Below, piece after piece: positions 1 to 4,038 of a DNA stretch of 5,076 nucleotides. Position 1 is the stretch's first letter; every line of letters starts with the position of its first letter. A model generated the notes under the pieces. It was not told the DNA's origin. It saw nothing but the letters and a program-made list of their open reading frames with translations, and searched no databases. The translations under genes and the position numbers were made by a program. This DNA comes from Thermoplasmata archaeon (GTDB lineage Archaea > Thermoplasmatota > Thermoplasmata > JAGHBH01). Where the stretch lies: the NCBI GenBank assembly GCA_030673205.1, contig DAOVJP010000132.1:1-5076 (forward strand), read 5' to 3'.

Positions 1-1435
1 AAGAGGGGGTGAAGGGCTTCTCTCCGTGCAACAGGAAGTTCCCATGTCTTCTATCCATATGGATCTCCGTCCGGGCGTGTTCCTTTATGATCTCCACGAA
101 TGGAGAGGCGTCGGCGACAAGACAGAACACATTGTTCCCTCCTGTGGCCAGCACAGACAGGAAAAAGGATAGTTGGCTCTTCGCGATCTTTCCCTCACCA
201 CGTGCTATGACTGTGGTGAGCTGGGGGATATCTAGGATGTACACGTAGGGCCCCTTGATCTGGGGCAGATAATCCGAGAGCTTCGACGGTCCCATCTCGC
301 TATATATGTCGTTCCCGATCAGTGGGGCTGTGAAAGGAGAGGGGGAGGTGATCGGAACCTCAAATATCCTGAGATGGCTCTCATCCATATTGGACACGGC
401 AGAGGATGGTAGTCGCTCTTCGGGCTTGATACTGCTTCGCCTGGATGGGACCCATGCCACGCCCCAACCTCTGTCGAGGGAGGAGGCCACCAGATGCGTT
501 TCTACGGCTGTTGCCAGAAGCTCGGAAGACCCCTTGCTCATTATCAGGTGTATCCCGCCATTGGGAAAATCACCGGAAGACAGGAAGGAGAAGAGCTGTT
601 CATTCAAGGAAAAATGCCCAGCGGGCACTGTTGTATCCTCCCCCATAGAAAGAGACCTTTGCAGGGGAAGCTGACTCTCGACCACGGGTTCCGGCGAGAA
701 AAGCCTCCCTCCCAGCAGGGTGAAGGAACGTTTCGGGTTGCCCAGCGACATTCCCCTCATCTTCTCAAACCGGAGATACCGGACGATGCGCCCCTCAAGA
801 ATGTCGAAGGAGAGTTCTATGACCCCGTCCCCGAGGTAGTCGAGAGGGGAGGAACCGCTCCGCTCAAGGATGAACACGACATTCGCCTGATTTCCTTCCA
901 CAAGGTCATGCTGGATAGTATGCATCAGGCGCTCCTTGCTCATCCCGTATCTCTCCGAAAGACCATCCACGCTGTCGAATACCAAGAGGCTCTTCTGAGG
1001 ATGAACGCTCTCCACGAACGCATACGCCTCCTCCATTTCCGGCAGATCCTCGCCGATCTCTATCATCACGGAGTTTCCTTCCACCTGCGGAGGGAAACGC
1101 TCTTCCACGCCCTCGCTGTCTATCATGCCATCCTGGACCAGCCCCTCCAGTTTGTTCAAGCTATCGCGGGTGAAGGGGTGCTGTCCTTCCATTCCTCCGG
1201 GCGAGAACATCCAAGGAAATTGGTTCTTCAACATCTCATCCGAGGTCCGAGAGGAGATGTACTTTCCCTTCTCTAGCCCTCCAAATAGACTCAATATCTC
1301 CAGAGCTAGAGTCGACTTTCCGGTGCCTGCGGCTCCACGTATTATCAACGAGTGGCCCCCTGTGTTCTCGAAAAACCGAGTTATAGTGCTCGGCACTCCG
1401 CCATTCGACACATCTTCCGCCTTTATATCAACCAT
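1..1435 (-). CDS. GvpD/KaiC-like RecA-superfamily P-loop ATPase (C-terminus cut by window edge)
   Basis: The frame is open from ATG at 1435 to the window edge: 478 codons, no stop. Seen: Walker A GAAGTGKS at residues 34-41, preceded by a GGVP...FFE lead-in at 12-23; a segment YISSRTSDEMLKNQFPW at 59-75, like the strand after the P-loop in archaeal GvpD-type proteins; Walker B LLVFD at 150-154; and the KaiC-type F-E-K-x-R-G (223-228) followed by FTLLGGRL (238-245). Residues 281-440 resemble a second RecA-like domain with a dead P-loop (IMSKGSSEL, 298-306) and a Walker-B-like YVYILD (397-402). GvpD is known in haloarchaea as a repressor partner of GvpE in gas-vesicle control, but homologues are widespread in archaea without gas vesicles, and no gvp gene is visible here. 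Role inferred: ATP-dependent regulatory or signalling protein, probably cytoplasmic. The start fits an SD-like AAGGGGAT at 1440-1447 and a TATA box at 1496-1505. Superfamily call is firm, GvpD subgroup likely, function unknown. Confidence 0.88.
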   Translation of the reverse strand, partial: MVDIKAEDVSNGGVPSTITRFFENTGGHSLIIRGAAGTGKSTLALEILSLFGGLEKGKYISSRTSDEMLKNQFPWMFSPGGMEGQHPFTRDSLNKLEGLVQDGMIDSEGVEERFPPQVEGNSVMIEIGEDLPEMEEAYAFVESVHPQKSLLVFDSVDGLSERYGMSKERLMHTIQHDLVEGNQANVVFILERSGSSPLDYLGDGVIELSFDILEGRIVRYLRFEKMRGMSLGNPKRSFTLLGGRLFSPEPVVESQLPLQRSLSMGEDTTVPAGHFSLNEQLFSFLSSGDFPNGGIHLIMSKGSSELLATAVETHLVASSLDRGWGVAWVPSRRSSIKPEERLPSSAVSNMDESHLRIFEVPITSPSPFTAPLIGNDIYSEMGPSKLSDYLPQIKGPYVYILDIPQLTTVIARGEGKIAKSQLSFFLSVLATGGNNVFCLVADASPFVEIIKEHARTEIHMDRRHGNFLLHGEKPFTPS

Positions 1436-1495
1436 ATGGATCCCCTTCTTTCCGCCGCGCGGATGTTATGGATACAACGACCATTGTTCTTTCCT

Positions 1496-1505
1496 CTTTA
1501 TAACC
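1496..1505 (-). promoter_or_regulatory. TATA box of the GvpD/KaiC-like ATPase gene
   Basis: On the minus strand this reads GGTTATAAAG, a good archaeal TATA box about 65 bases upstream of the ATG at 1435. With initiation about 25 bases downstream, the leader would be around 40 bases and would include the SD-like AAGGGGAT ending five bases before the ATG. The box starts only 20 bases after the stop codon of the upstream minus-strand gene, so the ATPase can be transcribed on its own. Read-through from the upstream gene is still possible because no T-run lies between them. Confidence 0.55.
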
Positions 1506-1524
1506 GAAGGAGAGGCCATTATCG

Positions 1525-1917
1525 TTATTGATAACAAGAAGAGGGGGCGGAAGGAGCAGAGGATGGAAGGGACCATGTGGAAAGGCCGCCGGATACTACC
1601 CCCCTTACCCTATTCGAGTATCGACGAGCCTCGCCGACATACACTAGCCGCTCGGTGTCTTTCGCCTTGAAGGAGTAATCTCCCACAAGGAAAATGGACA
1701 TGGTGCCCAAGACCGCCGCCACGCCCATCGCCAGGAGGAAATAGACGAAGTGCTGTGTCACTTCAGGAGAGCTGGACATTCCGTCCATGAACACCTTGAT
1801 GCCTATGACGGATATGAAGCCCAGATATGCGCCCGTACGCTCGATGACAGGGTGTCTTTCTCTCGGAGAGGCGGGAGCAGGGAAGGGGGAAGGGGGGGCG
1901 TTCATGTCATTCACCAT
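1525..1917 (-). CDS. small two-helix membrane protein of unknown function
   Basis: 130 residues; family not recognised. Residues 1-28 are Pro-rich and charged (repeated P-S-P / P-A-P). They are followed by two hydrophobic helices at about 29-47 (GAYLGFISVIGIKVFMDGM) and 57-78 (FVYFLLAMGVAAVLGTMSIF and on), joined by a short Ser/Glu loop. Then come a basic segment 84-105 and a Ser/Pro-rich low-complexity tail ending in a Cys at 128. This looks like an integral membrane hairpin, but orientation cannot be decided. The start at 1917 was chosen because a TATA box is centred 25 bases upstream, which suits a leaderless mRNA. The alternative ATG at 1905 (Met5) has GGTGA five bases before it and would need a short leader. 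The gene is divergent from the hydrolase-like gene at 2074 and upstream of the ATPase gene on the same strand, with 89 bases between. The hydrophobic pattern supports this strand over the competing plus-strand frame at 1125-1670. Confidence 0.75.
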   Translation of the reverse strand: MVNDMNAPPSPFPAPASPRERHPVIERTGAYLGFISVIGIKVFMDGMSSSPEVTQHFVYFLLAMGVAAVLGTMSIFLVGDYSFKAKDTERLVYVGEARRYSNRVRGVVSGGLSTWSLPSSAPSAPSSCYQ

Positions 1918-1937
1918 AAGAACATGTGCTCCCCGAC

Positions 1938-1948
1938 CTATTTAACCG
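1938..1948 (-). promoter_or_regulatory. TATA box of the two-helix membrane protein, leaderless spacing
   Basis: The minus strand reads CGGTTAAATAG here, with the AT core at 1939-1945. The core is centred 25 bases before the ATG at 1917, so transcription should start at or next to the start codon. Confidence 0.5.
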
Positions 1949-1977
1949 CTATCCGCCACGCATCCATATTGATTTTC

Positions 1978-2007
1978 ATTCGATGAGACTCACCCCTCGA
2001 ATCTCAT
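1978..2007. repeat. interleaved short inverted repeats in a divergent promoter region
   Basis: Between the two divergent TATA boxes lie ATTCGA (1978-1983) with its inverse TCGAAT (1997-2002), ATGAGA (1983-1988) with its inverse TCTCAT (2002-2007), and the small palindrome TGAGACTCA (1984-1992). The pairs interleave, so one simple hairpin cannot use both. They may be binding sites for a regulator of one or both divergent genes. Each pair is only six bases long, so chance is a real alternative. Confidence 0.25.
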
Positions 2008-2042
2008 GCGTAGAAATCAGTATGGAGATAGGAGGCGCATCC

Positions 2043-2050
2043 CCTATAAG
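2043..2050 (+). promoter_or_regulatory. TATA box of the hydrolase-like membrane protein, leaderless spacing
   Basis: CCTATAAG, with its core centred near 2047, lies 27 bases before the ATG at 2074. No SD-like sequence directly precedes that ATG, which agrees with a leaderless mRNA. Confidence 0.55.
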
Positions 2051-2073
2051 TGAAGAACGAGACTTAGTGTTCT

Positions 2074-2679
2074 ATGCCTCATCCGCTGGTACATCTTGGT
2101 ATCTCCATAGCCGCAGGTTATATGGTCACAGGCGGTGCCAAGGCAGGGAGAAAGGATTGGGAGATCATAGCCATCTGCGCGGTCCTTCAAGGGATCATAG
2201 ATATCGACCATCTCTTCCTTCCTTCATCTGGAATGCACTATCTTCACAATGTGACCATGGCCTTCTCTATACCTATTCTGCTCTTCGTGACCGCCTCCAT
2301 TCCCCGACCCACCACCTTCATGTCATTGATCCGTAAGATCGGGCTCCTGTGGGCCGTTGTGGGTCTAGGACACCTATCTGCAGATATGTGGACAGGAGGG
2401 ATATTCCATCCTTTATTCCCATTCTCCAACGCCCCCTTCATCGTCCCTAGCCCCGGTGCGGCCCAGGTGTTCCAAGGGACGTACCTCACCACGAACGACA
2501 TCATGCTGGGCCTCTGGGCGGTCATGGTCCTCCTGGCCCACGTAGCATATTCCACGATAGCGGAAGAGATGAGGGCGGAAGAGGCGCTTAGAAGAGCGGA
2601 TCTCATATGGGACCTGGATAGCCAGGACATCTCCTTTCCGGAAGAGGCGTTTGGTCGAGGCGCTTCTTCTTTTGGCTAG
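2074..2679 (+). CDS. membrane-bound metal-dependent hydrolase-like protein (YdjM/DUF457 type)
   Basis: 201 residues with about five hydrophobic stretches: roughly 5-20, 30-42, 60-76, 88-99 and 143-162. The family's polar signature is present: H3/H7 at the N-terminus in a HxxxHxG setting, DIDH at 43-46, H55-x-x-H58-N, and GHLSAD at 99-104, followed by a GGIFHPLFPFS segment (108-118). In YdjM/DUF457 proteins these His and Asp residues are presumed to bind metal, and the family is annotated as membrane-bound hydrolases, although the substrate is generally unknown. The length is typical. The tail from 163 is charged (EEMRAEEALRRAD) and probably cytoplasmic. The start is set by the TATA box 27 bases upstream and by the conserved N-terminal His motif beginning at residue 3. 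The gene stands alone, divergent from the two-helix protein, and is followed by a T-rich terminator. Family assignment is from motif recognition; enzyme activity is not shown. Confidence 0.85.
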   Translation: MPHPLVHLGISIAAGYMVTGGAKAGRKDWEIIAICAVLQGIIDIDHLFLPSSGMHYLHNVTMAFSIPILLFVTASIPRPTTFMSLIRKIGLLWAVVGLGHLSADMWTGGIFHPLFPFSNAPFIVPSPGAAQVFQGTYLTTNDIMLGLWAVMVLLAHVAYSTIAEEMRAEEALRRADLIWDLDSQDISFPEEAFGRGASSFG

Positions 2680-2700
2680 AGAAACCCCGGGGGCTGTGCA

Positions 2701-2741
2701 TTTCCCCTTCCTGCCTTTTTTTCTCTCTCCGCCCCCTCCTC
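2701..2741 (+). terminator. pyrimidine-rich tract with T7 run, terminator of the hydrolase-like gene
   Basis: Starting 22 bases after the stop codon at 2679, a 41-base stretch has only two purines before its final base (G at 2713 and G at 2731). It contains seven consecutive T at 2716-2722 followed by CTCTCTCC. Archaeal RNA polymerase terminates on oligo-T in the non-template strand without needing a hairpin, so this is the likely end of the mRNA. Confidence 0.55.
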
Positions 2742-2880
2742 ATGCCAAAATCGCTGGGCATTGAGTGGTCTTGGGGACAGTATCAATATGAGATAGTCAC
2801 GACCCCCCTGTTATCTACTTCCTCCTCTCATCCTGTAGAAAGCGGAAAAACATCGCGATTACGCATATAGGCCGACCAGC

Positions 2881-2930
2881 CTCCCTGGCCCGGAGAGGGT
2901 CTCTCCGCTCTCTCCATCGGGCCGAGGGGG
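2881..2930. repeat. long imperfect hairpin in the intergenic region
   Basis: GGCCCG (2887-2892) pairs with CGGGCC (2918-2923). The helix extends outward by a T-G pair and then, past a single bulged A at 2925, CTCCC (2881-2885) with GGGGG (2926-2930, one wobble pair). Inward, GAGAG (2893-2897) pairs with CTCTC (2910-2914) across a three-base bulge. An alternative compact hairpin, GGAGAG-GGT-CTCTCC (2892-2906), competes with the inner part. The fold could form in RNA from either strand. On the minus strand it is followed by T5 (2846-2850), so it may mark the 3' end of a minus-strand transcript. Confidence 0.45.
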
Positions 2931-3052
2931 CACTTATTGTCCTCTTCCTATCTCAACATCTATTTTTCCTGTCATAGCCTGCGATATTCCCTTTTGTTCT
3001 CGATGACGATTCTCAGTAGGGATTTTCAATAAAGGTACCCACATCGCCTCGC

Positions 3053-3190
3053 TTATATACCATCTGCTCTCTGTAAATAATCATCACGCTGAGAAAAAAA
3101 CCTCCTCCCCCAAGAACAACCCCCAACCACACACAAGGCCCGGGAATACCCCACTTCTTCCCGGGCCCACTGGGCGTGAGGGGGCAACAT
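3053..3190 (-). CDS. possible small leaderless protein, 45 residues (low confidence)
   Basis: ATG at 3190 opens a 45-codon frame ending in TAA at 3053-3055. The product starts MLPPHAQWAREEVGYSR and contains CVVGGC near the middle; no family is recognised. The main support is position: the AT-rich box at 3211-3220 reads AATTTAAATA on this strand, has an A-rich BRE-like stretch before it, and is centred 25-26 bases upstream of the ATG, the same spacing as the three leaderless genes in this window. Against it: the frame is short, it contains the perfect 10-bp hairpin at 3137-3167, and a T7 run (3094-3100) lies inside it that could stop transcription early. A short non-coding transcript from the same box is equally possible. 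Confidence 0.22.
   Translation of the reverse strand: MLPPHAQWAREEVGYSRALCVVGGCSWGRRFFSQRDDYLQRADGI
3094..3108 (-). terminator. possible minus-strand oligo-T terminator
   Basis: The minus strand reads GGAGGAGG followed by seven T at 3100-3094. If a transcript starts near 3190 on this strand, it would pass through the 3137-3167 hairpin and end here as an RNA of about 95 bases. This argues against the longer coding reading of the same interval. Confidence 0.3.
3137..3167. repeat. perfect 10-bp inverted repeat with 11-base loop
   Basis: GGCCCGGGAA (3137-3146) and TTCCCGGGCC (3158-3167) are exact inverse complements separated by 11 bases. The stem has eight G-C pairs and would be very stable. 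TCACGC (3084-3089) and GCGTGA (3174-3179) could form an outer helix around it on a plus-strand RNA. No T-run follows on the plus strand, so a terminator role is unlikely in that direction. It may be the core of a small RNA, or a structured part of a long leader for the secreted-protein gene. Confidence 0.55.
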
Positions 3191-3210
3191 AGTACTGGCC
3201 GGACTTTTAG

Positions 3211-3220
3211 TATTTAAATT
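3211..3220 (+). promoter_or_regulatory. TATA box of the secreted-protein gene, possibly bidirectional
   Basis: TATTTAAATT has a palindromic TTTAAA core about 71 bases before the ATG at 3287. Initiation near 3242 would give a leader of about 45 bases with an SD site, which suits the gene. Because the core is symmetric and A-rich sequence flanks its downstream side, it could also direct a minus-strand transcript starting near 3190. Confidence 0.5.
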
Positions 3221-3243
3221 TTGTTTCAGCTTTCTTGAAACAA
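3221..3243. promoter_or_regulatory. operator-like dyad directly after the TATA box
   Basis: TTGTTTCA (3221-3228) and TGAAACAA (3236-3243) are exact 8-bp inverse complements with a 7-base spacer. They fill the gap between the TATA box and the expected transcription start near 3242. Archaeal repressors commonly bind in this position and block polymerase recruitment. The regulator is unknown and none is encoded next to it. Confidence 0.4.
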
Positions 3244-3277
3244 TCCTTGAGAACGTTGTCGGAAATATTCTATTCTC

Positions 3278-3283
3278 GGTGAT
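3278..3283 (+). promoter_or_regulatory. Shine-Dalgarno site of the secreted-protein gene
   Basis: GGTGAT lies three bases before the ATG at 3287 and matches the part of the archaeal SD consensus complementary to the 16S rRNA tail (AGGAGGTGATC). Together with the signal peptide starting at residue 2, it fixes this start. Confidence 0.65.
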
Positions 3284-3286
3284 GAT

Positions 3287-3946
3287 ATGAAAACCACTAA
3301 AAAGATCGTTCCACTTGGATTGGCATTGGCATGTATTGTTCTACTCGTGGGACCGACGGTGTTCGCATATAACACTGGAGGACCCGACGTTGGATACATC
3401 ATACCGGCGGACAGGAGATGGAAGACGGAGATAGCGCACGAAAGCGAAAGGGTGTTGTTCTTGGACGGGTACATCTCTTCATCCGGGAGACTGCAGATCC
3501 CGGTAGCAGAACTGGGCGAAGGGTATGGGATACCTGTGCTCTTTCACAAAGGGAACCCGTACATACCCCTCGTGGAAGACCCGACAGAGGACACTGGAGC
3601 CAGGATATATCTGCGTTTCACCTTCGAATATGAGGACCAGTTGAGCATATACTCCGTGAACGAATATCGGCCTTCAGAAGACCTTCAGAGAGGCCGTGAC
3701 ATGACACATTATAGGTTCAGGTTGGCCATGGCCTACGTGGAGGAAGAAGGCACCGGCTACACGTTCATGCCCATAGAGGAAATTGATGACTCACCCGTCA
3801 TACCGCTGGTCATGAGGACATATCGTCCCCCTGTCTGTCCAAAGGACCAGCCTATCTTCGAGCGCAGCCTCTTGGAGAGCATCGAAGGATGTGCGCTAGT
3901 TGACATGGAATGGGAGGCCCCGGGGTGGGGAAACGCCCAATCTTGA
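3287..3946 (+). CDS. secreted protein of unknown function with N-terminal signal peptide
   Basis: 219 residues; family not recognised. A classic signal peptide is visible: basic MKTTKK, a hydrophobic core 7-23 and a cleavage site after V-F-A (25-27), leaving a mature protein from Y28. No C-terminal anchor or sorting motif is seen, so it is probably released or loosely attached outside the membrane. The mature part is acidic and looks beta-rich (for example ARIYLRFTFEYE, 105-116). It has short I-P-hydrophobic motifs at 39, 71, 82, 93 and 172, three of them spaced exactly 11 residues apart, and a related M-P-I at 161. Two cysteines in the mature part, C184 and C202, could form a disulfide. The GGTGAT site three bases upstream sets the start. 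A TATA box and dyad lie 45-75 bases upstream, suggesting regulated expression. The TPR gene follows on the same strand after 92 bases but has its own promoter. No T-run terminator is seen after the stop, so some read-through is possible. Confidence 0.82.
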   Translation: MKTTKKIVPLGLALACIVLLVGPTVFAYNTGGPDVGYIIPADRRWKTEIAHESERVLFLDGYISSSGRLQIPVAELGEGYGIPVLFHKGNPYIPLVEDPTEDTGARIYLRFTFEYEDQLSIYSVNEYRPSEDLQRGRDMTHYRFRLAMAYVEEEGTGYTFMPIEEIDDSPVIPLVMRTYRPPVCPKDQPIFERSLLESIEGCALVDMEWEAPGWGNAQS

Positions 3947-4006
3947 GACAGAAAAACGGTTTGAAGGGGCGTGTGAGCATCCATAATAAAGATGGCGATA
4001 GCAACA

Positions 4007-4016
4007 ATTATATATG
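4007..4016 (+). promoter_or_regulatory. TATA box of the TPR-protein gene, leaderless spacing
   Basis: AATTATATAT is centred near 4011, 27 bases before the ATG at 4039 but only about 18 before the in-frame ATG at 4030. Initiation 25-27 bases downstream therefore falls on the second ATG and gives a leaderless message. Confidence 0.55.
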
Positions 4017-4038
4017 GTGCAGGCAAGATATGTTCAAC

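Larger units (their letters stand above)
2680..3286. other. 607-base intergenic stretch with terminator, hairpins and promoter-like boxes
   Basis: No confident protein gene lies here. In order it holds the T-run terminator (2701-2741), a TATA-like CATATAG (2864-2870), an imperfect 50-base hairpin (2881-2930), T5 at 2963-2967 (plus), a TATATA box readable on both strands (3051-3060), an A7 run (T7 on the minus strand, 3094-3100), an A/C-rich purine-poor stretch (3101-3136), a perfect 10-bp hairpin (3137-3167), the AT-rich box of the downstream gene (3211-3220) and a dyad (3221-3243). Composition is uneven and unlike the coding regions. A structured RNA is possible, but no known family (tRNA, SRP RNA, RNase P RNA) could be recognised. 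Confidence 0.6.

Noticed and set aside
494..1276. 260-codon plus-strand open frame opposite the ATPase gene
   Set aside because: It lies wholly antisense to a frame with clear Walker A, Walker B and KaiC motifs. Its product is rich in His, Arg and Leu with no recognisable domain, as expected for a shadow frame in GC-rich coding DNA.
1125..1670. 181-codon plus-strand open frame spanning the ATPase start and the tail of the two-helix gene
   Set aside because: It runs antisense through the P-loop of the ATPase and through the ATPase promoter. The minus-strand frames give a motif-bearing protein and coherent membrane helices; this one gives neither.
2681..2696. CCCCGGGGG after the hydrolase-like stop codon as a terminator hairpin
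   Set aside because: The palindrome has no loop, so it cannot fold as a hairpin; the T-run that follows explains termination by itself.
2742..2870. 42-codon plus-strand frame (starting MPKSLGIEWSWGQ) after the terminator tract
   Set aside because: It has no TATA box at leaderless spacing and no SD site (the bases before it are C/T-rich), and the product has a Ser-rich tail without family resemblance. Chance open frame more likely.
2934..3044. 36-codon minus-strand frame (starting MWVPLLKIPTENR)
   Set aside because: The TATATA box at 3051-3060 is only about 11 bases from its ATG, too close for a start there, and no SD is seen. It is too short to support without conservation data.
3013..3087. 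C/D-box sRNA on the minus strand: GTGATGA (3087-3081) and CTGA (3016-3013)
   Set aside because: The boxes are about 75 bases apart, longer than usual for archaeal C/D RNAs. No convincing internal C'/D' pair is present, and the flanks directly next to the boxes do not form a terminal stem.
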